NCBI RefSeq assembly: GCF_021554725.1
Contig: NZ_JAIZDP010000003.1
Location: 124,001 to 188,000 of the forward strand
Source: Sinomonas notoginsengisoli
GTDB lineage: Bacteria > Actinomycetota > Actinomycetes > Actinomycetales > Micrococcaceae
Reading direction: 5' to 3'
Length of the DNA stretch: 64,000 bases
The notes beneath the pieces are model-generated. The model was not told the DNA's origin. It searched no databases and saw nothing but the letters and a program-made list of their open reading frames with translations. The position numbers and the translations under genes were made by a program. Shown here in pieces: positions 17,735-27,689 of this stretch (the first letter of the stretch is position 1; every line of letters starts with the position of its first letter).

Positions 17735-18847
17735 ATGGCCGCTCCCCACGCCCAGATCTTGCCGTTCCGCTACCTCTTCGGGCCGGGCCCGGGGAACGCG
17801 TACCCCGAGGTCATGGCGGCGCTCTCGTACCCGGTAATCGGGCACCTGGACCCGGCGTTCATCGACCGGCTCGACCGCGTCTCGGACGGCCTGCGGAAGG
17901 TGTGGGGCACCGAGAACGCGCGCACGTGGCCGGTGTCAGCGACTGGCTCGGGCGGCATGGAGGCCGCGTTCGTGAACTTCGTGGAGCCCGGAGACCCCGT
18001 GGTGGTCGCGGTGAACGGGCTCTTCGGCCAGCGGATGTGCGAGGTCGCACGCAGGTGCGGGGCCGAGGTGGTGCGCGTGGACCATGTGTGGGGTCAGCCT
18101 GTCGACCCCGAGCGGGTTCTCTCTGCCCACCCGAACCCCAAGATCATCGCGGCCGTCCACGCCGAGACGTCCACGGGCGTCCGCTCGGACATCGCCGCGC
18201 TCGGCGCCAGCAAAGGCGATGCCCTCCTCCTCGTCGATGCCGTGACCTCGATCGGAGGGCTCGAGCTGCGCGCGGACGCGTGGGGCATCGACATCGGCTA
18301 CGCCGGCACCCAGAAGTGCCTGGGCGTCCCGCCCGGGCTCGCCCCGTTCACGGTCTCGGAGCGCGCGTTCGAGCGGCGAGCCAAGGACCCGCGGTCCTGG
18401 TACTTCGACATCGGCCTGCTCGGCGGGTACGTCGGCGCGGCCGAGGGCCACTCGCGCACGTACCACCACACGGCGCCCGTCACCATGATCGCGGGGCTTG
18501 AGGCCGGCCTCGACCGCATCCTCGCCGAGGGCCTGTCCGCAGTATGGGCCCGGCACGAGGCCGCAGGCGCAGCCCTGCGCGAGGGCCTGACGCACATGGG
18601 GCTCGAACTCTTCGCCGCCGAGGGCCACCGCCTGCCGAGCCTCACCACCGTCAAGGTGCCCGAGGGGGTCTTCTCGGCGCGCGTGCGGCAGATCCTCCTC
18701 GAGCAGTTCTCGATCGAGATCGGCTCCGGGGTGGGCGAGTTCGCGAGCACGGTCTGGCGGATCGGGCTCATGGGGCCGAACGCGAGCCCCGCCTCCGTGA
18801 CCCTCGTGCTCGGGGCGCTGGACGAGGCGATCGCCGCCGCGCGCTAG
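17735..18847 (+). CDS. Class V aminotransferase (alanine/serine-glyoxylate aminotransferase family)
   Basis: The protein has 370 residues. The start region LFGPGPGNAYPEVMAALSYPVIGHLDPAFI is the family hallmark. SATGSGGMEAAFVNFVEPGD, HAETSTGVRSD, the PLP-binding Asp in LLLVDAVTSIGG and the Schiff-base lysine in GYAGTQKCLGVPPGLAP (Lys in TQKC) follow. It transfers an amino group from alanine or serine to glyoxylate, linking glyoxylate to glycine in photorespiration-like or serine-cycle metabolism. It may be co-transcribed with the preceding methyltransferase. Confidence 0.87.
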   Translation: MAAPHAQILPFRYLFGPGPGNAYPEVMAALSYPVIGHLDPAFIDRLDRVSDGLRKVWGTENARTWPVSATGSGGMEAAFVNFVEPGDPVVVAVNGLFGQRMCEVARRCGAEVVRVDHVWGQPVDPERVLSAHPNPKIIAAVHAETSTGVRSDIAALGASKGDALLLVDAVTSIGGLELRADAWGIDIGYAGTQKCLGVPPGLAPFTVSERAFERRAKDPRSWYFDIGLLGGYVGAAEGHSRTYHHTAPVTMIAGLEAGLDRILAEGLSAVWARHEAAGAALREGLTHMGLELFAAEGHRLPSLTTVKVPEGVFSARVRQILLEQFSIEIGSGVGEFASTVWRIGLMGPNASPASVTLVLGALDEAIAAAR

Positions 18848-18933
18848 CTCCGGGACCACGCCGGTGGACTGGGCCGCTCCTGCCAGATCGTAGTGGCGCG
18901 CCGCAGCGAGGCGCCAAGGCGCAATAGGGTCAA

Positions 18934-19599
18934 TCAGCCAGTGAGCTCGAGGGAGCCGTCCTCGTAGCCGTCCAGGTCGAGCGTGTGCAACGTGTGGTCG
19001 CGCTTGGTGGCCAGATAGAAGGCGTTGGCTTCGGAGAGATGCACTCCCGTGGGCACCCGCTCGGCAACCTCGATCCCGAGGGACTCGAGCTGGTGGGCCT
19101 TGTCAGGATTGTTGGACAGGAGCCGGATCCGGGTGGCCCCGACGGTGCGCAGCATCTGTGCGGCGGCGCGGTAGTCGCGCTCGTCCTCGCCGCGCCCGAG
19201 GGCACGGTTCGCGGCGTACGTGTCGAGGCCCTGGTCCTGGAGCGCGTAGGCGTCAAGCTTCGCGTACAGCCCGATCCCGCGCCCCTCCTGGCGAAGGTAC
19301 AGCAGGAACCCGCCGGCCTCGGTGATGCGCTCCGCAGCCTCACGCAGCTGCGGGCCGCAGTCGCAGCGCTGGGATCCGAAGACGTCGCCGGTCAGGCACT
19401 CACTGTGCGGGCGGACCAGAGGCGCGTCGCCGCCGTCGTGCGACCTGGCGAGCGCGTCCTCCCAGTCCCCGAGGCCGAGGAGCAGGTGCTCGCCGCGGTC
19501 CGCAAGGTGGCGGAACGTGAAGACGTCCGCACCCGTGGAAAAGCCGTCCGGAAACTTCAGGGGGACCCGTACCCGCGTGCGCACCTCTGGTCTCGACAT
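18934..19599 (-). CDS. ribA: GTP cyclohydrolase II
   Basis: This is a 221-residue stand-alone GTP cyclohydrolase II without the RibB half found in bifunctional RibBA. The zinc site is HSECLTGDVFGSQRCDCGPQL (three Cys) and the catalytic stretch is YLRQEGRGIGLYAKLDAYALQDQGLDTYAANRALG. It opens the imidazole ring of GTP for riboflavin. The separate location from a rib operon and its divergence from a FAD/Rieske enzyme across a palindrome suggest a dedicated, regulated copy. AGAAGGGG precedes the ATG. Confidence 0.92.
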   Translation of the reverse strand: MSRPEVRTRVRVPLKFPDGFSTGADVFTFRHLADRGEHLLLGLGDWEDALARSHDGGDAPLVRPHSECLTGDVFGSQRCDCGPQLREAAERITEAGGFLLYLRQEGRGIGLYAKLDAYALQDQGLDTYAANRALGRGEDERDYRAAAQMLRTVGATRIRLLSNNPDKAHQLESLGIEVAERVPTGVHLSEANAFYLATKRDHTLHTLDLDGYEDGSLELTG

Positions 19600-19628
19600 G
19601 GCCCCTTCTCTCTGACGGTCCCGCACTC

Positions 19629-19651
19629 TAAAATGAGTTAAACCGATTTTA
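19629..19651. promoter_or_regulatory. 23-bp imperfect palindrome between ribA and the Rieske oxidoreductase
   Basis: The sequence reads TAAAAT-GA-GTT-A-AAC-CG-ATTTTA: all arm positions pair except two on each side, centred on 19640. It is a strong AT-rich island in GC-rich DNA, 29 bp from the ribA start and 26 bp from the GTG of the divergent gene, so it should overlap both promoters. The shape suits a dimeric MarR- or TetR-type repressor. No such regulator is encoded beside it. Confidence 0.6.
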
Positions 19652-19677
19652 CATAGGATGGGGCCAAGGAGGCAGTC

Positions 19678-21204
19678 GTGGCCGACATAGCGCGATCCAA
19701 GGTCATGTCCTTGTGGATAGCAACCGCCGACAGCCCCCAGTATTCCCGCCTCGATGGAAATCTCGAGGTCGACGTCGCGGTGATCGGCGGCGGAATCGCC
19801 GGGCTCACGGCGGCACTGGGCCTCAAGCGCCGGGGACTCACCGTCGCGGTCCTCGAGGCGTCGCGGATCGGCACCGGCGTGACAGGCAACACGACAGGGA
19901 AGGTCAGCTCCCTCCACCGCCTCGCCTATACGAAGCTGGCCGAGGACCACGGCGAGGACACCGCTCGCGCGTACGGGCAGGCCAATGAGGCAGGCCTCGC
20001 ACACGTCGCGGCCACGGTCGAGGCCGAGGGCATCGACTGCGGATTCCGCCGGGTCACCAACTTCACCTACGCCGAGGGCCCCGAGCACCTCGCCGCCGTC
20101 CGCGCCGAGGCGGAGCTTGCCGCGCGGCTCGGCCTCCCGGCCTCGTTCACCACGGACGTCCCGCTGCCGTTTCCTGTCGCGGGCGCCGTCCGCTTCGCGG
20201 GCCAGGCCCAGTTCCACGCAGTGAAGTACCTCCACGGGCTCGCGCGGGCCGTGGACGGCGGCGGGAGCACCGTCGTCGAACGCACGGAGGTGCGCGAGGT
20301 CCGCGACGGGACTCCTGCCCTGGCAGTGACCGACCACGGCACCGTCCGGGCACGGGACATCGTGGTCGCGACGAACGTGCCGATGGGCGACTCGGGCCGG
20401 TACAGCGGGAGCCTCACCCTCCACCGCTCGTACATTGTTGCCAGCCCGGCCGAGGGCATGCCGCGGGACTCCACCTTCATCAGCGTCGACGAGCCTACGC
20501 GCTCAATCCTCACCACGCGCGAGAACGGCACCGACTACGTTCTCGTGGGCGGTGAGGGCCATCGCGTCTCCGCTGGTGGCGTGGACGGCGGAGCTGCCGG
20601 GGGTAGCTCCGCCGATCGGTTCGAACGGCTCGCGCGCTTTTCCCGCGAGCGCCTCGGCAGCGAGCACGCGGAATACCGCTGGTCCACCCAGGACACACTC
20701 CCTGCGGACGGCCTGCCGTTCGCAGGGCTCCTGACACCCGGCTCCCGGCACCTCTACGTCATCACGGGCCTGCGGAAGTGGGGTCTCACGAACGGCACAG
20801 CCGCAGCCCTTCTCGTCACCGATGCGGTCACCGGCGCAGTAAGCCCTTGGGCCACAGTGTTCGACAGCACCCGTGCGGTACCCAGGCCAGCGCCCGCAGC
20901 GGGCACGACGGCGGAGCCGCACCTCGCGCCCTGGCGCGGCCTTCCGCGCCTCGCACCCAAGGAGGGAGCCGTGTTCGACGTCGGCGGGCGCGCCACCGCC
21001 GTGTACGCGGACGCCGACGGGGAGACGCATGCCCTCTCGGCGCGCTGCACGCACCTGCGCTGCGTGGTGGAGTTTGCCCCCGGTTCCGGCGATGCACCCC
21101 CCACGTGGGACTGCCCGTGCCACGGCTCGCGGTACGCCCTCGACGGGAGGGTCATCCAGGGGCCAGCCGAGAAGGACCTTGAGCGGCGGCCGCTGCCGGG
21201 CTGA
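19678..21204 (+). CDS. FAD-dependent oxidoreductase with C-terminal Rieske [2Fe-2S] domain
   Basis: The protein has 508 residues. Residues about 30-370 are a DAO-type FAD domain (VDVAVIGGGIAGLTAALGLKRRGLTVAVLEA, then GLRKWGLTNGTAAALL). Residues about 410-508 form a Rieske domain with CTHLRC and CPCHGS cluster motifs. This fusion is a recurring family; the electron donor and substrate are unknown, although thiol/amine oxidation has been suggested. The GTG start at 19678 follows AAGGAGG with 5-nt spacing, which is decisive. A palindrome just upstream probably controls it together with ribA, which would supply precursor for its flavin. Confidence 0.87.
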   Translation: MADIARSKVMSLWIATADSPQYSRLDGNLEVDVAVIGGGIAGLTAALGLKRRGLTVAVLEASRIGTGVTGNTTGKVSSLHRLAYTKLAEDHGEDTARAYGQANEAGLAHVAATVEAEGIDCGFRRVTNFTYAEGPEHLAAVRAEAELAARLGLPASFTTDVPLPFPVAGAVRFAGQAQFHAVKYLHGLARAVDGGGSTVVERTEVREVRDGTPALAVTDHGTVRARDIVVATNVPMGDSGRYSGSLTLHRSYIVASPAEGMPRDSTFISVDEPTRSILTTRENGTDYVLVGGEGHRVSAGGVDGGAAGGSSADRFERLARFSRERLGSEHAEYRWSTQDTLPADGLPFAGLLTPGSRHLYVITGLRKWGLTNGTAAALLVTDAVTGAVSPWATVFDSTRAVPRPAPAAGTTAEPHLAPWRGLPRLAPKEGAVFDVGGRATAVYADADGETHALSARCTHLRCVVEFAPGSGDAPPTWDCPCHGSRYALDGRVIQGPAEKDLERRPLPG

Positions 21205-21246
21205 CCCGCGCCGCAGAGAAGGGGCCTCAGCGCTTGCGGCCAGCCG

Positions 21247-21411
21247 TCAGGTCTCGCCGCTCCGTGGCGGCTGGTCTCCGGCTTCAAGATGCGCCTTGAG
21301 GCTGGACCAGATCCGCTGCTCCTGCCTGCGCCCCAGTGCCGCGAACAGCGGGGCGATCAGCTTCAGCATCCCCTTGGGCGTGAGCCGGTGATTGTTCTCA
21401 TGCCGGGCGTC
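21247..21411 (-). pseudogene. C-terminal remnant of an SRPBCC/polyketide-cyclase-like gene
   Basis: Directly behind the stop of the aldo/keto reductase, the same frame continues for 54 codons: DARHENNHRLTPKGMLKLIAPLFAALG, then RRQEQRIWSSLKAHLEAG, ending at TGA 21247-21249. The pattern (Gly-x-x-Lys-Leu..Pro-Leu...Arg-Gln-Glu..Ile-Trp..Leu-Lys..Leu-Glu) is that of the C-terminal helix of SRPBCC proteins. There is no start codon or N-terminal part, so it looks like a truncated gene whose front was lost, perhaps when the reductase gene arrived. An alternative is a short ORF from the internal ATG (40 residues). Confidence 0.45.
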
Positions 21412-22413
21412 CTAGGCGCGCCTGAGGAAGGACTCGACCTTGGAGGGGTCGCGTTCAACAATGCCGCCCAGCACCTCGTCGACGCGCGCGAGGAGCGCCG
21501 GGTCTAGCGTGACACCGGAGGCGGTCACGTTGTCCCTGATCTGGTCCGGCTTCGAGGCGCCGATGATCGCGGCGGAGACGTTCTGGTTCTGCAGCACCCA
21601 GGCCACCGCGAACGCCGCCATGGACAGCCCGGCCTCCTCGGCGAGCGGGCGCAGCGCCTGGACGCGCTCGAGGACGGCGGGCTGCAGGTAGCGGTGGTCT
21701 GCCTTGACGGTTCCCTCGGTTGTGGAGAATCGGGACTCGGCCGGCGCGGCCTGGGCCCCCGGCAGGTACTTGCCCGTCAGGACGCCCTGAGCGATCGGCG
21801 ACCACACGATCTGGCCCAGGCCGAGTTCCTCGGAGAGCGGCACGATCTCCGGCTCGATGACACGCCAGAGCATGTTGTACTGCGGCTGGTTCGAGACAAG
21901 GCGGATCCCCAGCTCGGTCGCGAGTTCGTGGGCTGCGCGGATCTCGTCCGGGGTCCACTCCGAGACCCCGATGTAGTGCGCCTTACCCGCGTGCACGATG
22001 TCCGCGAACGCCTGCATGGTCTCCTCGAGGGGAGTCTCATAGTCGTAGCGGTGGGCCTGGTAGAGGTCCACATACTCGGTGCGCAGGCGGCGCAGAGACC
22101 CGTTGATCGACTCCATGACGTGCTTGCGGGAGAGACCGCGGTCATTCTTGCCCTCGCCGGTGGGAAAGTAGACCTTCGTGAAGATCTCGAGGCCCTCACG
22201 GCGCACGCCCGTCAACGCCTCGCCGAGCGCTGACTCCGCACGCGTGCCCGCGTAGGCATCTGCGGTGTCGAACGTGGTGATGCCGAGGTCGAGTGCGGTG
22301 CGGACGCACTCGGTGGCCGTGTCCTGGTCGATCTGGTCACCGTGCGTGACCCAGTTGCCGTAGGCGATCTCCGAGACGTACATGCCGCTGCTGCCGAGCC
22401 GACGGTATTCCAT
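21412..22413 (-). CDS. Aldo/keto reductase (potassium-channel beta-subunit-like group)
   Basis: The protein has 333 residues. It begins MEYRRLGSSGMYVSEIAYGNW and carries the catalytic tetrad Asp49 and Tyr54 (FDTADAYAGTRAE), Lys80 (IFTKVYF) and His121 (YQAHRYD). The NADPH site is SEWTP and, near the end, IIGASKPDQIRDN. It reduces aldehydes or ketones with NADPH; the substrate is unknown. The start is chosen at the family N terminus; reading further upstream adds a non-homologous leader. It is transcribed in the same direction as the FUSC gene behind it (78-nt gap). Confidence 0.87.
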   Translation of the reverse strand: MEYRRLGSSGMYVSEIAYGNWVTHGDQIDQDTATECVRTALDLGITTFDTADAYAGTRAESALGEALTGVRREGLEIFTKVYFPTGEGKNDRGLSRKHVMESINGSLRRLRTEYVDLYQAHRYDYETPLEETMQAFADIVHAGKAHYIGVSEWTPDEIRAAHELATELGIRLVSNQPQYNMLWRVIEPEIVPLSEELGLGQIVWSPIAQGVLTGKYLPGAQAAPAESRFSTTEGTVKADHRYLQPAVLERVQALRPLAEEAGLSMAAFAVAWVLQNQNVSAAIIGASKPDQIRDNVTASGVTLDPALLARVDEVLGGIVERDPSKVESFLRRA

Positions 22414-22491
22414 GGGGGTTCCTTCCGCAGGTGGACTGGCCGATTCCGCAGGAGTGGCCGGGAGTGAGCGTAGCCACATCCAGCCCAGAAA

Positions 22492-23640
22492 TCACGCCTG
22501 GCTACGGGTCCACCGCCTCCAGACGCTCGGCGCGAGCACCACGGCCACGCCGATCACCGCGCCGATCACGGTGTCGATGAAGCGGTCGTGCAGGAGGTCG
22601 AGCGGGTTCACGCGCACCACGAGGAGGGTCGAGAGCAGCGCGAGCGGCGTGACGAACACCTGCGCGAGGAAGTACTGCCGCGCGATGAGCATCTCGGCCC
22701 CGAACTGGCACACCGCGATGAAGACGACCATGAGCCACGCGTCCGGCCGCACGGCGACGATGAGGGCCAACATCACGAGGCCCACGATCGTGCCGAGGAT
22801 ACGCTGCAGGCCGCGGGCCACGCGGTGCCGGGTCGTGTGGCCCACGAGGGGCACGACGGCGGCGACCATCGCCCAGTAGTTGTGCCCGAACCCGAGCGAC
22901 TGCCCCACGATGGTCGCAAGAGTGCCTGCGATCGCAGCCGCCACGAGGTACCCCACGGACTCGAGCCAGAGAACGTGCCGCGCCTCGGTGCCGAGGCGCA
23001 CCCGCGCGGCCGCCCGCATCCCGGCCCAGGTGAGTGGCGTGCGTCGCGACGGGCGCACGCGCGAGATGACGCCGATGAGCAGGCATAGCACCACGGTCAC
23101 CGCGGCCGTGAACATGGCCTGCCCCAACGGGGGCTGGTGCGGCACGGACGCGACGGCCGCGTACGCGAAGATGTGGAAGAGGGATCCGGCCGGCCGCAGG
23201 CGCCAGTAGCCCACCACGATCGTGGCGGCCCAGGCAACGATGGTGGTGCCGACGACGATCGTCCATGGGCTCGTGGCCTCACCCGGGCTGAGCCTGGCCG
23301 TCAGCGTGGCCGCGAGGATCACGGCCAGCATCAGCAGGCCCGCACGGACCTGGGTCACGAGGCGCACGCGGTGGGGCTCGTTGCGCCCGTAGATCCCGGT
23401 GAACGCGCCGAAGCTCGCGAAGATCGCGAGGTCCAGCCGGCCCCAGAGGGCAAGCGTGATGAGCGGGATGAAGACGCCCGCGGCGGCCCGCACCGCCACA
23501 TGGTGGTCATTCTTCATCGGGCCGATGCTGAAGAACAGCCGGCGGAGGAACTCCCGGAGGCGAGTGAAGGAGGAGCCATCGGACACGCCCTGGTGGGTGG
23601 CGCCGTCGTGCGCTGGAGTACTCGAGGAGGGACGGCTCAT
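22492..23640 (-). CDS. FUSC-family membrane protein (aromatic acid exporter-like)
   Basis: This is a 382-residue protein with two blocks of hydrophobic helices (about 55-190 and 230-370) separated by a basic cytoplasmic linker ([24 protein letters not shown]). This two-block layout and the second-block sequence [39 protein letters not shown] are the FUSC/ArAE signature, as in fusaric acid resistance and p-hydroxybenzoic acid efflux proteins. It probably exports small organic acids. Its ATG overlaps the rlmN stop by 4 nt (ATGA), so it is translated after rlmN. Confidence 0.82.
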   Translation of the reverse strand: MSRPSSSTPAHDGATHQGVSDGSSFTRLREFLRRLFFSIGPMKNDHHVAVRAAAGVFIPLITLALWGRLDLAIFASFGAFTGIYGRNEPHRVRLVTQVRAGLLMLAVILAATLTARLSPGEATSPWTIVVGTTIVAWAATIVVGYWRLRPAGSLFHIFAYAAVASVPHQPPLGQAMFTAAVTVVLCLLIGVISRVRPSRRTPLTWAGMRAAARVRLGTEARHVLWLESVGYLVAAAIAGTLATIVGQSLGFGHNYWAMVAAVVPLVGHTTRHRVARGLQRILGTIVGLVMLALIVAVRPDAWLMVVFIAVCQFGAEMLIARQYFLAQVFVTPLALLSTLLVVRVNPLDLLHDRFIDTVIGAVIGVAVVLAPSVWRRWTRSQA

Positions 23641-24863
23641 TCGGCGGCCGCGAGCTGCCCGCAGGCGCCGTCGATCTCCTTGCCGCGCGTGTCGCGCAGA
23701 GTCGTAGGGACGCCCGCAGCGCGGAGCGTCTCGATGAACTCCTGCTGCACGGGGCGCTCGGAGGAGGTCCAGATCGACCCTGGGGTCGGGTTGAGCGGGA
23801 TCGGGTTCACGTGGACCCAGCCGCGGCCGCGCTCGTTGAGCTTCTTGGCCAGGAGCGCGGCGCGCCAGGCGTGGTCGTTCATGTCCTTGATGAGCGCGTA
23901 CTCGATGCTCACGCGGCGACCGGTCTTGGCGTAGTAGTCGTAGGCCGCGTCGAGGGCCTCGTCGACCTTCCAGCGGTTGTTGACGGGGATGAGCTCGTCC
24001 CGGAGCTCGTCGTCAGGCGCGTGGAGGGAGAGAGCGAACGTGACTGGAAGGTCCTCGTCCGCGAGCTTGCGGATCGCGGGAACGAGGCCCACGGTCGAGA
24101 CGGTGATGTTGCGGGCGCTCATGCCCAGACCCATCGGGACCGGGTCCACGAAGCGGTGCACGGCGTTCATCACGCGCTTGTAGTTGGCCAGCGGCTCCCC
24201 CATGCCCATGAAGACGATGTTGGTGACGCGCTCCTGATCGTGTTCGGGGGTGCCAAGCTCCCCGGCCACGATGAGCCGGTTCGCCGCGACAACCTGGTCC
24301 ACGATCTCCGCCGCGGACATGTTGCGGGTCAGGCCCGCCTGGCCCGTGGCGCAGAACGGGCAGTTCATGCCGCAGCCGGCCTGGGACGAGACGCACAGCG
24401 TGATGCGGCCCGGGTAGCGCATGAGCACCGACTCGACGAGCGCGCCGTCGAAGAGGCGCCACAGGACCTTGATCGTGTTGCCGTCGTCGGTGCGGAGCCG
24501 GCGGACCTCGGTGAGCAGCGGCGGGAACACGGCGCTCGCGAGCTCCTCACGGCCGGCCTTGGGCAGGTCGCTCATAGCCTCGGGATCCGTGGTCCAGTGC
24601 TGGAAGTAGTGCGTGCTGAGCTGCTTGGCGCGGAATGCCGGGAGCCCGAGCTCCTTGAGCTTGGCCTGGCGCTCCTCAAGGCTCAGGTCCGCAAGGTGCT
24701 GGGGAGGCTGCTTGGCCCGCGGGGACGCGAACTGCAGCAGCGGGCGTCCCTCGGAGGTGCGCTGCTGCTCCCAGCCCTCCGCGGTAGGCATGACCTGTGC
24801 GCGGTCTGCCGTTCTGTTCGCGGACTGGCTCTCGGTGTTCGTGGTTCGCGTGGGGGAAGTCAT
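23637..24863 (-). CDS. rlmN: 23S rRNA (adenine2503-C2)/tRNA methyltransferase RlmN
   Basis: This radical-SAM enzyme of about 408 residues contains the cluster motif [28 protein letters not shown] and the family blocks [47 protein letters not shown] and [12 protein letters not shown], whose Cys is the C-terminal catalytic cysteine. It methylates A2503 of 23S rRNA and A37 of some tRNAs. Three ATGs are close together (24863, 24872, 24875) and none has a convincing ribosome-binding site, so the exact start is uncertain. It is followed by the overlapping FUSC gene. Confidence 0.93.
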   Translation of the reverse strand: MTSPTRTTNTESQSANRTADRAQVMPTAEGWEQQRTSEGRPLLQFASPRAKQPPQHLADLSLEERQAKLKELGLPAFRAKQLSTHYFQHWTTDPEAMSDLPKAGREELASAVFPPLLTEVRRLRTDDGNTIKVLWRLFDGALVESVLMRYPGRITLCVSSQAGCGMNCPFCATGQAGLTRNMSAAEIVDQVVAANRLIVAGELGTPEHDQERVTNIVFMGMGEPLANYKRVMNAVHRFVDPVPMGLGMSARNITVSTVGLVPAIRKLADEDLPVTFALSLHAPDDELRDELIPVNNRWKVDEALDAAYDYYAKTGRRVSIEYALIKDMNDHAWRAALLAKKLNERGRGWVHVNPIPLNPTPGSIWTSSERPVQQEFIETLRAAGVPTTLRDTRGKEIDGACGQLAAAE

Positions 24864-24975
24864 CCTGTCCATCATCCCACGCCCGTTTGGTCCAAGCCCA
24901 ATCGGGGCACTATGATTCCGCTCTCGATCCGCCCCCCGGCGGCCCAGTCCGCCCGGTCGGGGCCTACATCTCCTG

Positions 24976-26880
24976 TCACGCGTGGCGCGCCGGCGAGGGC
25001 GCCGTCGACTGCTCCGCGTACAGCCGGGCATAGGCACCCCCTACGGCGAGCAGCTCGGAGTGCGTGCCGTGCTCGACGATCCGCCCCCGGTCCACGACGT
25101 AGATGACGTCCGCCCCCACCACTGTCGAGAGCCGGTGCGCGATCGCGATCGTGGTCCGGCCATGGGAGGCCGCGTCGAGGGCCTGCTGGACCACGCGCTC
25201 GGAGATGGTGTCGAGGGCGCTCGTGGCCTCGTCGAGGATGAGCACCTCGGGGTCCTTGAGCAGCACTCGCGCGATGGCGATGCGCTGCTTCTCGCCGCCG
25301 GAGAGCCGGTAGCCGCGCTCGCCCACGATCGTGCCATAGCCGTCCGGGAAGGAAACGATCGTCTCGTGGATGTTCGCAGCGCGGCACGCGGCCTCGAGTT
25401 CCGCAGGCGTGGCGTCCACTTTCGCGTACCGGAGGTTCTCGGCGATCGTGGCGTGGAACAGGTACGTCTCCTGGCTCACGACGCCGATATGGCCCACCAG
25501 CGATTCCCGCTGGAGGTCCCGCACATCGTGCCCCGCGAACCTCACAGAGCCGGAGCTCGCCTCGTAGAAGCGCGGGATGAGGTAGGAGACGGTGGTCTTC
25601 CCGGCGCCACTCGGGCCCACGAACGCGGCAAACTGGCCCGGCTCGATGGAAAACGAGACGCCGTCCAGAGTAGCCCGGTCCTCGCCGCGGGAATCCGGGT
25701 AGCGGAACGTCACGCCGTCGAACGCCACCTCGCCCAGACGAGGGTCCCCGTCGGGGAGCGGCGCGGCGTCGGGCGTATCCGCAATGGCAGGCCTGAGATC
25801 GAGGTACTCGAAGATGCGGGCGAACAGGGCGCCGGAAGTCTGCAGGTCGAGGGCCACGCGCATGAGTGCGATGAGCGGGAAGAGAAGGCGGGCCTGGACA
25901 TTGGTGAACGCGACGATCGTGCCGGCGGTGATGGCTCCGGGGCCACCGAGGCCGGCGCCGCCCGTCAGGAGCCACCCGGCCACGAGGTACACGATCGCGG
26001 GGATCGAGGACATGAAGATCGTCACGAGCGCGAAGAAGTACTGCCCGCTCATGGTCTGGCGGATCTGGAGGCTGACGAGGTTGCCGTTCTCGCGGGAATA
26101 CCGCTCGATCTCGTCCGGCTGCCGATTGAAGCTCTTGGACAGGAGGATGCCGGAGACGCTCAGCGACTCTTGGGTGATGGCCGTCATGTCCGAGAGGGAC
26201 TCCTGCGTCTTCGTGGCGATCCGCGCACGGACCTGGCCAACGCGGCGCTGGGCCACGACGAGGAACGGCATGAGCACTACAGCGATGAGCGTCAGCTGCC
26301 AGTTCAGCGCGACCATCGCCACGAACGCCGCGATGACAGTGACGATATTGCCCACGACGCCGCTCACCGTGTTCGCGAGGACAGTCGCCACGCCGCCCAC
26401 GTCGTTCTGCAGTCGGGACTGGATCACGCCCGTCTTGGTCCGCGTGAAGAAGCTCAACTCCATGGCCTGCAGGTGCGTGAAGAGGCGCACCCGGAGGGAC
26501 CCCATGACCGCGTTCCCCACGGTCGAGGTGAGGTACGTCTGCCACACCCCGAGCAGCGCGGAGAAGACGTAGGCGCCGACCATGAGGGCCACGAGCTCCA
26601 CGAGCATGTTCAGGTCCGGGTGCCCGTTCGTGGGGAACAGGCCCTGGTCGAAGATGCGCTGGGTCAGCAGCGGCGGGGCCACCGAGAGCGCCGCGGAGGC
26701 CAGGACCAGGACCACCGTGAGCACGAGCGCGAACCGGTGGGGCGCAAACAGCTCCGCCGTGCGCCGGAAGAGGTGCGGGATCTTCGGCGCCTCGGCGTTG
26801 AGCTTGCGCTGGAGGGCCGCATCGCCGCTGGAGAAGCGGCCTCCGCGGCTGGGTGCTCCCCCTCGCCAGGTCTGTGACAT
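24976..26880 (-). CDS. ABC-type multidrug exporter (fused permease and ATPase)
   Basis: This is a 634-residue half-transporter. Residues about 55-345 are a six-helix ABC exporter domain, including the coupling-helix region [39 protein letters not shown]. Residues about 380-615 are the ATPase with Walker [16 protein letters not shown], signature [34 protein letters not shown] and the H-loop IAIAHRLST. It probably works as a homodimer exporting hydrophobic compounds. It lies 71 nt downstream of the padR-type gene on the same strand, a common arrangement for a drug-responsive operon. Confidence 0.9.
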   Translation of the reverse strand: MSQTWRGGAPSRGGRFSSGDAALQRKLNAEAPKIPHLFRRTAELFAPHRFALVLTVVLVLASAALSVAPPLLTQRIFDQGLFPTNGHPDLNMLVELVALMVGAYVFSALLGVWQTYLTSTVGNAVMGSLRVRLFTHLQAMELSFFTRTKTGVIQSRLQNDVGGVATVLANTVSGVVGNIVTVIAAFVAMVALNWQLTLIAVVLMPFLVVAQRRVGQVRARIATKTQESLSDMTAITQESLSVSGILLSKSFNRQPDEIERYSRENGNLVSLQIRQTMSGQYFFALVTIFMSSIPAIVYLVAGWLLTGGAGLGGPGAITAGTIVAFTNVQARLLFPLIALMRVALDLQTSGALFARIFEYLDLRPAIADTPDAAPLPDGDPRLGEVAFDGVTFRYPDSRGEDRATLDGVSFSIEPGQFAAFVGPSGAGKTTVSYLIPRFYEASSGSVRFAGHDVRDLQRESLVGHIGVVSQETYLFHATIAENLRYAKVDATPAELEAACRAANIHETIVSFPDGYGTIVGERGYRLSGGEKQRIAIARVLLKDPEVLILDEATSALDTISERVVQQALDAASHGRTTIAIAHRLSTVVGADVIYVVDRGRIVEHGTHSELLAVGGAYARLYAEQSTAPSPARHA

Positions 26881-26951
26881 GCTCCTACTTTCCGCCCGGT
26901 TCCTGCGTTCTCCCAAGTTCTTGGTGTTCACCGGGACCGGGCTGGCTGTGG

Positions 26952-27638
26952 TCAGTCCTCGGCGAGGATCAGGTAGAGGGCCTTGCGGGCCTCGTCGAGC
27001 TTCGCTGCGGCCAGAGTGCGCTGCTCGTCCGTGGCTGCGGCCCGGAACTGGTGCACGACGCCCATGAACTTGCCGACGCTGTCCATGAACGCCTCGGTGG
27101 CCTCGCTCCTTCCTGGCGCTGCCTCCCACGCGTTGGTGAGCTCTTCAGCATGGTCCGCGACGTATGTGCGGCCCCCGTCCGTGAGCGTGTACTCGGTGCG
27201 CTTGCCCTCGCCGGCCTGCTCCACGAGCTCCTCGTCGACGAGCTGCTGCAGTGTCGGGTACACGGAGCCGGGGCTGGGGCGCCAGACGCCGTTGGTCTTG
27301 GCATTCGCGGCCTGGATGATCCCGTACCCGGTGAGCGGCTGCTCGGACAGGAGCGAGAGGATCATGGCCCGGACGTCGCCGCGGCTTGCGCGCCGTCCGC
27401 CTCGGGGGCCGAATCCCGGCGGGAAGCCGTGGCCTCCTGGGCCGTGGCCGTGGCCCCCAGGGCCGAAGCCGTGACCCCCGAACCCGGGACCGAACCCGGG
27501 GAAGCCACCGGGGCCGCCCGGGAATCCGGGGCCGAAGCCGGCGGGGGCTCCGGGATCAAAGCCGCGAGCGCCGGGGTGGCGAGGGCCGTCGTGGTGGTGC
27601 ATCGCCTCTCGGCGGCAGTGTTCTTGATGTCCGCGCAT
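26952..27638 (-). CDS. PadR-family regulator with Gly/His-rich N-terminal extension
   Basis: The protein has 228 residues. The PadR winged-helix is VRAMILSLLSEQPLTGYGIIQAANAKTNGVWRPSPGSVYPTLQQLVDEELVEQ (about residues 90-140), followed by the helical dimerisation tail. Before it lies an extension of about 85 residues made of repeating G-F-G-P-G, G-G-H-G and H-G-P-G units with clustered histidines (MHHHDGPRHPG), which might bind metal. An AAGGAG site six bases before the ATG fixes the start, so the extension is translated. It is expected to repress itself and the downstream ABC exporter gene. Confidence 0.85.
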   Translation of the reverse strand: MRGHQEHCRREAMHHHDGPRHPGARGFDPGAPAGFGPGFPGGPGGFPGFGPGFGGHGFGPGGHGHGPGGHGFPPGFGPRGGRRASRGDVRAMILSLLSEQPLTGYGIIQAANAKTNGVWRPSPGSVYPTLQQLVDEELVEQAGEGKRTEYTLTDGGRTYVADHAEELTNAWEAAPGRSEATEAFMDSVGKFMGVVHQFRAAATDEQRTLAAAKLDEARKALYLILAED

Positions 27639-27689
27639 GGTGTTCTCCTTGTCGAATCGATGCGTGGGCGGCTCCGACTGGAACCGATA

